From Cyclina sinensis (lineage: Eukaryota > Mollusca > Bivalvia > Venerida > Veneridae): a stretch of DNA of 64,000 bases. This document shows positions 48,965-60,410 of the stretch, one piece after another. A program made the translations under genes and the position numbers. The first letter of the stretch is position 1. The number at the start of each line of letters is the position of its first letter. Under the pieces are notes generated by a model. The model worked only from the letters and a program-made list of their open reading frames with translations, had not been told where the DNA came from and made no database searches. The stretch lies in assembly GCA_012932295.1 (NCBI GenBank), contig JAAONU010000013.1, positions 39,260,627 through 39,324,626 of the forward strand. Direction: 5' to 3'.

Positions 48965-50022
48965 CATAAGATCAGAGTATGCCAATGAAATACGGTCTTA
49001 TATTTAGAACCGTTGTATCCTTGGCATAGGGTGTAAAGACATTCTTGATGAAATCTGTTCTGTATATGGACAAAATGAAATGTCTTTCTCATCAGTTATT
49101 CGTTAGTTTAATAAATTCAAATGTGGGTTAATTTGGACTGAAGATGCACTCCCATGTCCGTTGGCCTAAAACATCAACGTCTGTCAAGATGGTTGCTAAA
49201 GTTAAAGAAATAGTTAATACCGATGCATACACCACTAGTCAAATAGCTAGTATCGTTGGCATCTCATGCTCATAAGGAGCAGCTCATACCATTGTCAAAC
49301 GTGATTTGAAAATGGGAAAAATCTGTGCTAGATGGATTCCCCATTTGCTGACAGATGAGCAGAAAAAGGCTCGCGTGCAATGCCCTAAGTTGTTGCTTAA
49401 TAAAATCCTAATTACAATGCATGGTCTTTTGCAAATGTCGTCACTGGTGACGAAACATGGGTTAATATTTATGAGCCAAAACGAAAACAACAAAACAAGA
49501 TTTGGGCTACGAATTCTGGCAGAAGACCACGCATTGCAAAAAGGACCATCAGTATAAAGTAATGTATGCCATTTTCTTTACAACTCAGTGTCCCACCATT
49601 CAGGTTGCTGTTCCTAAAGGCAAATCTGTTAATGCGAAATTTTACAAGACAAAAGGTCTTCGAAACAAATACTTTCGAAAACGAAGACCCGCAACAGGTT
49701 TGGCCAATGTCATATTGCTACACGACAACGCGTCATCGCACAAGGCGTCTATAGTGCAAGACTTTTTGAAGCAGAAAAAAATCGTTGTGCTCCCCCATCC
49801 TCCTTATTCATCTGACCTTGCCCCTTGTGATTTCTTTTTGTTTCCATAGCTAACAAAATACCTTTCAGGTCGAAATTTTGTTCAACGCAAACACCTCGGT
49901 TCTGCAATATTCCAGTGTCTTCTTAGTATACCTCAAAAAAATGAAAATGCCTTCAAAGATTGGATCCGGAGACTGAAACTTTGTATATCTGTTGGAGGTG
50001 AATACTTTGAGGGAACAAAATA
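48965..50022 (+). pseudogene. mariner transposase, inactivated
   Basis: The family's transposase cuts and pastes the element at TA sites. Visible blocks in order: an N-terminal helix-turn-helix region (MRSEYANEIRSYI, then DEICSVYGQNEMSFSSVIR, about 48970-49110); VAKVKEIVNTDAYTTSQIA (about 49190-49246); ARWIPHLLTDEQKKARVQC (49327-49383); VTGDETW with the first catalytic Asp at 49449; HDNASSH with the second Asp at 49724; and PYSSDLAPCD with the third Asp at 49829. Exactly 34 residues separate the last two, the DD34D signature. Breaks: stops near 49033 and at 49273-49275, frameshifts near 49415 and 49540, and a stop at about 49848 before the C-terminal block LSGRNFVQRK...ISVGGEYFEG. Confidence 0.93.
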
Positions 50023-50700
50023 AAAAATTCAATGAAACCTTTAAAGAATCAAATTTTAAGTGCTTAGATGAATTCATATTTGAACACTCCTCGTATATAT
50101 TTTCTTTTCTGATAAGAAAAGATCCTTATTTTGTATATCTGGAGGTTTCTATTTTAAAATGAACAAATTATATTTTTTTCCAATAGGAAAACGTTATTTT
50201 ATGGAATTTAAAAGTCATATTAAAGAGATTTAAAGTAGAAACAATCTATTTTGCAATCCATTTTGTGCCAAATAACACCTGCTTTCATTACACTCTTTTG
50301 CCATAGAAACGTTTGATAGCGTCAGTATACTGGCGTCAGCTTTCTTATACAGAAATTATTCTCTTCTTGTCTATGGTATGGATATAATTTATTTCTAGGT
50401 CCTTTTTATCTTATAAGCACCTGCAAAAGAAAACATCCACCCAGCGGAATAACATTTTTAAGCAATAAAGCAACTGTCGTCAAGACGAGACAGATATCTG
50501 TTCTACAATACAAATTTCTGGAGGCACTGACATTGTGTCAATAGATTACCTGAATACCCAAACCCGTCGAACGAACAGTTAGACGGTTTACTTGAAAACA
50601 CCATGTCCTAAATTACACCGAATAATATGAAGAATGAGTGAAAACATTCGACAACGAAAATTTTAATAGCGAACTAACTTAATTTTGGTAGTATCAAAAT

Positions 50701-51307
50701 TGACCAACGACACAGGAAAAAAGGCACTCCGACATAACTTTTGGAAACTGACCTTTTTACTTTTTTTGAACAAATGATATCCCAGAATTAATGTCTGAAA
50801 ATTTCTGCTTCCTGCAAAGTGCAGATACGACGTACTTTTATGTTTAAGAGGAACATCATGGGCAAATTTGATGTTCTTTAAAATGACGTCACATATCATA
50901 ATTTGACGTCAGATTATATCTACGTTCCAGTTGGAATAAGATTAACATGGCATATTTCAGACACTTAAATTTTACCTATTTCATTTTTAAGATTCTATAC
51001 CTTTACAGTGTATAAAACATTTTTACAAACATATTATTGTTATCATTCAAAATTGTGTTTTGTTCAGTTGATATCATTTTATACAAGGAAGAGCTGTTCC
51101 CAAAAACTGTTGCCATGGTAATGGTAATCAAGAACTTTGATACAAAATAGTCATTTTTGTGAAGGACAATATTCAGGCTATCAATATTTCACTTTAATTT
51201 TAGATTGGAAGAGTACAAAAATGTTGCCATTTTTGCTGATTTTCAATTCAGTATATTTCAATAGTATACCAAATGTCCGAGTGCCCTTTTTCCCGTGACG
51301 TCGGTCA
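50701..51307. mobile_element. MITE with 35-bp terminal inverted repeats
   Basis: A 607-bp insert. The left end starts TGACCAACGACACAGG and the right end, complemented, TGACCGACGTCACGGG; they match at 30 of 35 positions and share GGCACTC.GACAT. Copy 1 shows the uninterrupted equivalent at about 41262-41275 (AGAATCAAATGATATT). The exact target duplication is unclear (possibly AT or TA). Inside are TGACGTCA at 50883-50890 and an X-box-like palindrome at 51109. The minus-strand frame 50663-50899 reads through the left terminus and is not a gene. No transposase. Confidence 0.85.
51109..51122. promoter_or_regulatory. RFX X-box-like palindrome
   Basis: GTTGCCATGGTAAT differs by one base from the palindromic X-box GTTGCCATGGTAAC bound by RFX factors, the ciliary-gene regulators. 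It lies inside the MITE, with no gene nearby. Function is not implied. Confidence 0.35.
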
Positions 51308-51879
51308 TATGATATTACATTTATGACAAATAAATGAAATTGTTATTATATTTGTTATGGAGTGAGCAATTTCTAGCCCTGTTACTTTCAAATGTATCTA
51401 TTTTTGCTACTGTCAAAGAACTTAACTTTAACTTTAACACTTTTGCATAATTTTAATATTTTTGCATAAGGAATTCATTTCATTTTATATTTGTTCTCTG
51501 TCATAAAGTAGCATACAGCTTTCACCACACACGATTTAAAAGAGAAAATTTTCTCAAAATTTTGAAACGACGGGCAGTCTTTTTTATTCTTCAAAAACTG
51601 CTATTTGTTGTATTGAACACATACGAATTACACCCTGTCTTAAAAACAGTGATGTAGAGTGCTTATTCAGAATGTAGGACTGATAAACGACGTATACCGT
51701 CGTACTGGAAGATATGCACCAAGAAAAATGTCGGTTAATCTGACCTTTTGCTTTGAGTTTTATTTACAAAGTTTCGGTAAATATTTTATTCCAATCTGAA
51801 ATATAGTATGTCGTCGTTATTTTATATTAAGTTAAGAATACAAGTATTATGTTCGTAAGTATAAAGTTTTCTTTTTTTC

Positions 51880-52200
51880 CGGACAAACAGATTTCAAAAC
51901 AAACACATTTGAGCAGAGGGGGAAGAGTTACATGTTGTGCATTACAGATATAATTTTCTCGATTCTTAATGTTGCATATGTGTTATTGCATGGTGACTCA
52001 AAGTGTACCCTTTGAGCTTTAAACTGTCCCAAAATATGTTAGCAAAATATGTGGTAGGGTTGTGCCTTTTAGATATGAGAATTTACCAGTTTTAATATCC
52101 AATGTTGAAATAAAAATAAACTTATAGTTTCAGCACGCCAGTCCAATGTTGAAATAAAAATAAACTTATAGTTACGTAAAGTCGTAGTTTTCACTTTATT
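51880..52200 (+). repeat. extra copy of the CCCGAGATA marker block, diverged
   Basis: Starts TTTTTTTCCGGACAAACAG and ends TTTCAGCACG(C)CAGTCCAATGTTGAAATAAA, as do 47075-47345 and 55035-55315. The middle keeps ACCCTTTGAG.TTTAAACTGTCCC against ACCTTTGAGATTTTATAATCCC. This suggests the marker block may be an interspersed repeat of about 300 bp rather than only part of the segment. A 44-bp direct duplication (CCAATGTTGAAATAAAAATA at 52099 and 52143) lies at its end. Confidence 0.55.
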
Positions 52201-53469
52201 CGCCGTTCCCTGATAACAATGTAAACAACGGCAAAATATCATTGGAGAAGTTTAGAGTGCCTATTTAAGTAGCTGCAACTGGAAGAAACCATTCCAAATT
52301 TGTGGAAGCATGACATGACTGCTTGAATTATTGACGTGCTTTCGTTCGTGAGAGAAATTGTCGATTAAAAAATACCTGTTATACTGAATAAGAAATATAA
52401 TTTTTCAGAGCACAATGATAATGCAACCTCTTTAATGCTCCTTTTGAATGAAGCTTTCTTGTTATTATAATATTTATTTTCATTTGCTTTTAAGCAAACA
52501 TTTTGTCATAATAATAAAAAAGAACTACCATAATGAAGAATGGAATGTGAGCATAAACATGTGACTAACTTCACCTAAAAGTTACGTAAGTAAGCGGAAA
52601 GGCCAAGACGCAATACTGAAAATAGTGAAGAAATCATGTAAAATAACAAAATAACAAATAGTTCTTTCATTTTCGTTTGTTGATATGAATGGAATTATTT
52701 CTTTTAAGTATAGTTCTAAATTAGGCTTATAACTGGGCCAGTCATTAGAGTTTTTTTTTAATATTTAATAGACCGTATCCATCTATCATGATATATCATT
52801 TAACTTAAACCTAGAATTAAGATGTTATAACAAAATGGGTTTATCTGAATTAAAAAAGTTTGATAATTTCTATAACAATGCACTGGCACAATTTCACTTT
52901 TAAAGATCTCTGTTTTCCAATTCACAATGTCTCAGAAGAGTATACAATTATACGAATAGATGCAAAACAATTCAATCATCTTAAATCATACAAAATTACA
53001 TGTTCAGAGATAAGATGAGTGGCTTGGGGTAGGAACATGCAAACATTTCTAACATTACGCTGACACTTTGCAGCAATTCTTAAATGTTATCTTTTTGTTG
53101 TTGTTTTTGTTAAGTGCTGAGATATTCTACTTGATGGTAGTTTATTATGTGTTTACAAGAAGTTTTATAATTGTAAAATGATGTATTTTTTGGTTAACAA
53201 TTGACAGTTTTAGAGGGTTGAAGAAACTTACAGATCAAAATTAGTGTATTTGTGAATCTTTGCTGAAAATGTTTTTGCTGCGTCAGCGGGACCATCAGCT
53301 GACAGTGATGTCAACTTCTTCTACGGCTAGTGAAACTAGTTCTTGGTTTTCGCGTTAAAAAATATCTGACACTCTTTGCACATATGAACAGCATAAAAGC
53401 CATTCAAGGACTTAACTATAAGATACTATATACATATATGAGCATTGTTTTACATAAAAAAGGTGAAAA

Positions 53470-53930
53470 ATGCATATAATGAAAAAACACAGCCTCCTTA
53501 CACAGTCAAAAAGTAGAGGAAAAGATAAAATAAATTTATTTACATATCAATTAAAAAAGACACCACAAACAGTTCATGAAAATGAGAACCCGAGGGGTTA
53601 CCGCCTTAGACGGTCAGTGGCAAACCATTCGCCATTGAGGGGTTGGGGAGGGGGTCGATCTGTGTTAAACCAAGTTATAGGGTGCATCAACCTCACACTT
53701 ACACCCACAAAGTCTCAAAAGAACAGAAACGTACAAGGTGTCTTGGTGAATAAGTCCCATACCCACCCATCAACTCGACAATGTTGCATGCAAAAGCACA
53801 CAAAATATAAAACATAAACAGTTTTGGCATTGAAGAGCGATAAAAGGTAGGTACTCACCGACCTTACTGAGACCAGAGCACTTGGAGTCAAATCAGCAAG
53901 AACATGATGGCAGGAATAAAAGAAACTGAT
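53470..53930 (-). mobile_element. GC-richer insert of unknown family, probably minus-strand orientation
   Basis: Sequence style changes sharply between about 53560 and 53900: GAGGGGTTACCGCC, GACGGTCAGTGGCAAACCAT, GGGGTTGGGGAGGGGG, then several CACCCAC-rich parts. Copies 1 and 3 lack it at the matching place (before CTTGAGATTTATTAAATACT at 53937 and 44692). On the minus strand a GGTGAGTACC donor-like site (about 53860) and an AATAAA at about 53527 suggest a transcribed element's 3' part. The plus-strand frame 53470-53817 (115 codons) has no domain. The family is not identified. Confidence 0.5.
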
Positions 53931-56900
53931 TAAGTACCTTGAGATTTATTAAATACTGTCTAATAAAAAGTCTCTGATTCTTTTTCTCATTTGTGAATAT
54001 TTTTTAAATATTTTAAGCAGAATTTTTATTTCATTACTCTTTCTTATGACCTGTTTTAAGCCCATCAGTAATTTTCATCTGTTTTGTTTCAGGAAAGCAT
54101 TTTCTTCAAATGTGTATGTATTTATATATTTTTTGTCAAACCTTCCTGTCTCTATAAATTACGAAGACTTGCTATGCCTTATTACCAACTTAAATAATAT
54201 TCAAACGGTGCGGTGTATTTTAATCAATCAAATAATAGAATTAGAAGGCTCCGTAGCTAGGTTTGTTATGGATTGTTGATCCTTTAGAATTTAACATGAC
54301 TCCAATTTCCTCACTCTATAGAAAGAAAAAAAATCATTGTTTATTCTGCAGTCTACAATGATAATTACAGTACGCAAATTTTTATATTCCGTTTATATTC
54401 TAACCGTTAATATTGTCAATGGAAGCCACGTGGTAAATGTATCCTCCAACCTCTTGAAAGTGGTGATATAACAGTCAGATTCGACTATAGAATTGAAATA
54501 TCCAGAGCTTTATGATGATATCAATTAGTTCTTGGAAAGGCTGCCACTGATGAATAATTTCAGTGTGATGAGAAACATTTCTGACAGGGTTTGTTACACA
54601 CATGCCTCAAATCTTTTCAAACTATTTAATTTAATGCATTAAAGAAGAAATATTCTTTAACTGTTTAATGATAAATGCAAAAGTGAAGCAACAACTTCTC
54701 GTAACTTTTATCAAAGGTATATTCCTACCGAAAATGTAGAAAAAAAATCACCGACAGAAATCTAACTGGTTTGACAAGCTTAATTGATCATGATAAATAT
54801 AGGATCGTTAATAACTGATAACTTATTTCCAAATGATAGTCAAAGCAGATCGTAAATTTGTATGTATCCTTACAATGCATACAATATTAAATCATACATA
54901 AGGGAGCCACAAATAAAGGGGTTTTGGGGGATCGTTTTATCTGATCCTAATTATAAGTGTTTTTTTTCGGTTAAGCTTTATATTGAATTTTTATTTGACC
55001 ATCAAATCTGGAAAATGATACTTGTTTCATAATGGCTACTGTAGTTTTTTTCTGACCGACAAAGCTAACAAAAAGTATCAGTACAAAAAAACGTTAAAAA
55101 TTGTTGGCTGTACCCACAATCATGATACTTGACACTCAATGATTTAGAAGTGATATTTGTATGGGGAACAAATTGAACCTTTGAGATTTTTATAATCCCG
55201 AGATATAGGAGAGGAACTGAGTTTTAGGTGCGACTTTCTAATGACTTAACACGAAAATCCATCTAGTATATAAATTTCAGCACGTTAAGTCCAATGTTGA
55301 AATAAAGAGAAAAACAGTATTGTTTTATTCTTAGCTTTAAGCTTTGGGATATTTTTGATAGAATTATTGTGAATATTACTGCAGGTAAGTACTAGATATT
55401 TTGATTGCAAAGAGAAATTCAGGTATATCAAAATAATTTAAATGGTGGATCTTTGATTGTAGGCTGAAGCACTAATTATGTTCTCTTTATTGCGAACTTA
55501 AGAAAGATTAAGCTTTTTAATAAAATGAACGTGCGTAGATTTATCTTATCATCTGAAAATATCCAGAAACTTTGAACAATAAACTTATGATTGCACATCA
55601 AGCTATATAAACGCAAGGCGACAAAGTTTTTTATTCGAAAATTGTATTTTATGGACTTTGAGATTTCTGAAAAGTTTTTAATGCATTTTAATAATAATTA
55701 CTTTTCAAATGATATTGACATATTTAACTTATTCCCAAGACATTATAATCGTGTTACGTTTTGTTGGATTTTGTCTGTATTTTATGCCATTTTATCAAAA
55801 TATGTTTTCATTTCTAAGTGTTAGTAAAAGCTCATTCACCTGATATCTTTAAGCGCAACATGTTAGATTCCTTTTTTTCACATCTGAATAAAAAATGGAA
55901 ATAATTATGAGTAACAGTGTTAAGCGCAAAGCAATATTTAACGTATTCTATGAAGTATATTTCAATGTTTCAAGCGATAGTAATCTAGGTTTAATAAGAA
56001 ATTTCTAATGGAAGAAAAAGTACAAATAATATCAATGGCCTGGCACGTCATCGTTAACCCATCATATTTTTTTTCAAACAAATCTCTTGCTAAAAGAGCT
56101 TAGCTGAGAGTTGTCAACATTCAACACCTTCTGACATCTAGTCAAAATGACGGCCAAGTACCACCTGCGATCATTATTTAATTTTTTTTCCAAAGAAACG
56201 TCTTTTGACTAGCGTCTGCTTTTTCGCAGAATATATTCTGCGCTCTTCTGTGCCAGGGGAACAAAGTTTAATTGACTAATAATTCTTTTTTTCCTTGTGG
56301 GCACCTGCATAAAATAAAGTATCTCCCCAGCGGAATCACATTTTCAGTTATGGAGTAACTGGGTTCAAATAAATCTCAAGACGAGACAAAAATCTTTTCC
56401 ACAAAACAAATATCTGGAGACGCTGTTATAGTAACAATAGATTGTTTTTGAATATCCGAATGCGTCGACGAAACAGCGAGACGGCTTGCTTGACAATACA
56501 ATATACTGTATTAAGAAGATCTAAGTAAAATTGAGTGGCAAATTCGACAATAAAATGTCTTTTTCTTCAGACTAATTTCGGCCTGAATGAGCAAGGAAGC
56601 TCGCAGTTTTATCAAAAATTTTTTTATGATATCTATGGTTTTCACTAAGGACAAGCAGGCCTTTTTTATAAGGAAATATATATTTAAAATGCTTACACAA
56701 ATTGTTTCCATTTACTTTCAAGACATTTATTTAAAAAATGTGTGTAGCGTCTTGTTGGTGAAGGCTCGATTATCAATACGTGTATCAGTATTTCTAATGC
56801 AGTATTACTGTGTTTATCTTAACTGCAGAAGATACTTTAAAAAGTAATCCGTTTATTTTAAGCGAAACATAAACAGTTTAATCTAACCGTATCGGTTTTT

Positions 56901-59239
56901 CCTAATTAACTAAAACCCTTGCTTACGATGTAAGAACTGAGATATTATAAATAACTGGGTATATCTGAATTAAGGAAATAGTTAATATAGTACATTATGC
57001 CAAAGACATTAATTTCCGTTCTTGGTAATTCTTATGTATTACTGAACAATTTCCTCTGACATTTTTCACTTTTGCATATTTAAAAAAAATGTATATATTT
57101 GGCACATTTCACTTTATATTTTTACTTCTTAAAAATCGCAGTAGATTATACAATTATACGTTTATATGCAATAAAATTCTATCATCATAAAACTCTTTAC
57201 AGGACAATTCTAATTTGCGTATAAATATTGATAGTACTTAAGATTCCGAGAAATTTTCTTCGTTTTCTTTTGTCACTAGCGAAAAACTCCTTATAAAGTT
57301 TTTGAAAGAATCGGTGGTTAAAACACACCATAGTATCAACCATGTTATGTTGTTTTGCATAAAGGAATGATTATTATTTCCCTTTATTAGAGCAGTAATA
57401 GTGCTTCAGTTGCATCCATATAGATATGTATTCTCTAAAAAGATTTTTTATCTGAATTTGTAAGCAGTTGAGTTCAACCATTCGGTATTTAGCGTTGTAT
57501 AGTAGAATTTTATAATTATTGTTTTTTTGTTGTTGGTTTTTTTTTAACTTTGCCCATTGAGTCATTATTGGCCCCGCCAAATGATACACGATTAATATAG
57601 AATTATATATCGAGACAAGAGTCGTGGTGTTGTAGTAACATTTGTTCCAATGCCTACGTATCACATATTTCAAAAAGATATATCAACGGAAGCCTCTCAT
57701 TGTCCGAATAACCTGGTGCTATGAAATATGGTAAAGAACATTATTTGTCTCTACTTTTACTTTGGTCATCAATGCATGTAATTTAAGTTGTAATTTTTGG
57801 TGGTCATTCTCAGGTGAGGGAGCTAACACCATCCTGGCTGTCTTGTTTCACACTTCCTTTATATTTATCTGTTTTGTGATTCTCTTGTCTCGGGACACAG
57901 CTGTGAGAGAAAATCCATGTTCCCGACAATACACTGGGGACAATTTTTCAAAGGCGAAGTATCTCACATATCTGAATTTAATCAAATGACGTGTGTTTTT
58001 TTGAAGCAAACAGACGTCTCAAAACGTCTCTGTCTGCGGGGCAACATGGAGATGGTCCCTACTTAAAATGTTAGACAATATTAAGGTGATTTGAAAACAT
58101 ACGAGTCAACGAATGATGTGTTTCAAGTCATTGTAAAGAATACAACTCTGACTCCTTTTTTATTTTAATAGATAAGAGAAAGCAAAATGTATCGTTTAAA
58201 CCACATGACATCGATTGAAAGGTGACCGAAGTGCAAACATATCTTCATGATAATTTTTTGTTAAATAATTACAGAGTTCGTATAATAATAGGTATATTGA
58301 GAGAAAACTTGCCTCGAATATTTAGACGCATATATATTGGCCAATAAAAAAACCCATTTTAAACGTCAAATATTTAACCGTTTAACTTAAAACATTACTA
58401 TTCTACTTATGAGAAGTCAAAGGTATATATGAAAGAAATAAGTTGGAAAAACTGATAAACAATATTTATCGAAATACTGACATCAGAAAATGAAACAATA
58501 GTTAAAAACTAATTAATCTTTTACATAAAGAAATAGTAGGTTGTATGACAAATGTATCTTGGAGATCTGTAATCTTCAGTTGTATCTCAAAAGTTTCATT
58601 GCAATACAATTCTTCCAATTACACATGTCAGGTCTGCTAGTGCATATATGTTGTGTACTCATGGGCATATTACCTCAATATATGTTTTTAATTAAAATCT
58701 GAAAAAATCTTTGCCTTGAACTGGTGGATTGTAGCCACCTTGTGTATTTATCTGATGGTTACTTTTATTATGTTGAATGTAAAACTATCATTTTAACTCG
58801 ATTTACAGAACTGGGTGTTTTCAACAGTTCAGTGATCCTTCCTCAACATGTTTTGCAGTAATACATATTACTTGACCGGTACGTAGGAATATGTACTAAC
58901 TGAATATATAACCTTGTGTTGTTATGTCAAGATATAAAAAAAACATCCGTTCATCCCTTTTAAAATGTCAGGTAGATACATGATAAAGACCGGTTGTCGA
59001 ACAGAGACTTATTATTTGAAAGGTTCAGAGATTTATGTGTGTTGGTGATGTTAATACGGATGAGGGTCTCCTCATCTTGATTCACAAATATTGCTGTAGT
59101 CTCACTTAAGAAGAGGTTTAAATGACATGTGCACATATTATATCATCTGTTATATTGCCTTCAATTCTCCGTAGAGAGAATGGTTTTTGCAAGAGTTTTT
59201 GCCAAAAACCATGAAATGTATTAAAAACTTTCTAATTAA

Positions 59240-59663
59240 AGCGACTGACTCCCAGATGAAAAAAAAGAAATATTCTTGAAAGTCTAGCTGCAGTTTTAAA
59301 GAAAATATCTAAACTAAGTTACTGACTCATTTTTGTTACAGAAAAACATCACAATATAAAGTTTTACTCACTTTTATAGGTTAAAAATTTACCCCGTTAG
59401 TCACGGCGTAGATACTTTAGTTATATAATTAATTTTGACAACGATTGATAATTTGTCTCCGTGGTTCAGTGGTGTAGGTCGTCGCTTTATGTTTTAGTAA
59501 ACGAAAGAGGGCATGGGTTCGAATCCTGGTAAAATCAAAACTTGTTTTTTTTAAGTTTTCAGGGTGTATAGGAGCATGATATTAAGTTTTTTTCCATTGA
59601 ACATTAATTTATTTTAAATTTTAAAGTAGAAAAAAATCATCTAAATTGTGTGAGTCAGTCGCT
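59240..59663 (+). mobile_element. TTAA-flanked MITE, subfamily 2, with intact tRNA-like segment
   Basis: A 424-bp insert with TTAA at 59236-59239 and TTGA (worn TTAA) at 59664-59667. Termini are AGCGACTGACTC and its complement GAGTCAGTCGCT. Copies 1 and 2 show the empty site (AGCTAATAAAATGTGTCGG at 44715; TCTAATAAAAAGTCTCTG at 53969). The tRNA-like part lies at 59455-59530. It is the fullest member of the group that includes 32369-32723 and 16508-16730. Confidence 0.9.
59455..59530 (+). other. tRNA-like segment (Pol III A and B boxes) within the MITE
   Basis: Starts GTCTCCGTGGTTCAGTGGTG, an A-box-type sequence with TGGTTCAGTGG at 59462-59472, and has a perfect B box GGTTCGAATCC at 59516-59526. 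Spacing between the boxes is about 44 bp, longer than in a short tRNA but compatible with an internal Pol III promoter. The acceptor ends do not pair, so it is not a functional tRNA. Confidence 0.7.
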
Positions 59664-60410
59664 TTGAAAGTCTCGGATTGCTACTTGTATCATTTTTAAA
59701 TAATCTAAGCATAATTCCGTTTAATTACTCTTTCTACTGAATAAATTTTCATCGTCCAGTAAGTTCCATCTATTCTCTTTAAGGAAAACATGATTATTTT
59801 CACAATAATGCGAATGAGTTCCTTTTCTCTAGGTTGTCGATGTGTTTTATTTATTTTTATTCTTTCAGTCTTCATCGATTTCGAAGACTTATAACGCCTT
59901 TTTACCAACTTTAACAATCTTGAAACGGCGAAATATGTTTAATCAATCACCAAAAAAATTAAAAGGCTTCTTAATTTTCTGTTATGTACAGTTTTTGAAA
60001 GACGCCGCAAATACAGCAAAAAAAAAAGTCATGTGAAAGGCTCTGCATCTGTTCATGTATAGTTTTCTGAAAACCAGCCGGAATTTATCCCTAGGTTTTT
60101 AATGGATTTCTGTTTATTTAGAATTTTAACATGACGATTTCTTACCTAAATAAAACAATTAGGCCGAATATGACGGCAATCGGTTATTCGTGCACAGTTT
60201 GACGTTAAGCTGGCCAGTAAAATTTAAATAAACACACCCGTGTAGGCTAATAACTAAGTATGTCTTCCAGTCTCTAAAAACTTGTGAACAACAGTCAGAA
60301 TCAACTTTGAAATGAACGAACTATCAAGCAGCTCTTACACTGCTATCACTCAGTTCCTTGGAAAAAGCTTATACTGAACAAAAGTTTCAGAACATTTTGT
60401 TTTTCATTAC

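Larger units (their letters stand above)
48621..50095 (+). mobile_element. mariner (DD34D) DNA transposon, complete ends, dead transposase
   Basis: A 1475-bp element between TA dinucleotides (48619-48620 and 50096-50097). The termini form a 23-bp perfect inverted repeat starting TACGAGGAGTGTTCAAATAT. Copy 1 of the segmental array has the empty site at about 40630-40640 (AAAGTATGTTTATTTTC, single TA). The 5' region before the transposase is about 350 bp, longer than usual for the family, and contains a second mariner-type terminal sequence at about 48702-48728. Confidence 0.93.
46895..54840. repeat. segmental array 2, copy 2
   Basis: Second tandem copy, enlarged by a MITE (47717-48189), a mariner (48621-50095), a second MITE (50701-51307) and a GC-richer insert (about 53470-53930). 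Removing these leaves a core close to 6 kb, in line with the other copies. Empty sites in copy 1 or copy 3 confirm three of these insertions. Confidence 0.75.
54845..60410. repeat. segmental array 2, copy 3 (incomplete at its right end)
   Basis: Third tandem copy. It matches copy 1 to about 60408 (TTCAG.ACATTTTGTTTTTCATTA against TTCAGCACATTTTTGTTCATTA at 45494), then stops aligning. It carries a MITE at 59240-59663 that copies 1 and 2 lack. The GTCTCGGGACACAGCTGTGA block (57890) is the best-conserved segment relative to copy 1; the differences there do not favour synonymous sites, so it does not look like an exon. Confidence 0.75.

Noticed and set aside
46446..50924. Several TGACGTCA or TGACGTCA-like CRE palindromes as a regulatory cluster
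   Set aside because: Some lie in or near MITE termini and no gene is close; motif presence alone is not evidence of regulation.
53470..53817. Plus-strand 115-codon frame in the GC-richer insert
   Set aside because: The insert is absent from the sister copies and its transcription signals, if any, are on the minus strand; no domain.
42170..58045. Conserved GTCTCG.GACACA block in copies 1 and 3 as a possible exon
   Set aside because: Codon-by-codon comparison in the best frame (VR.N.C.RQYTGDNF) gives as many replacement as silent differences and no splice signals, so duplication alone explains it.
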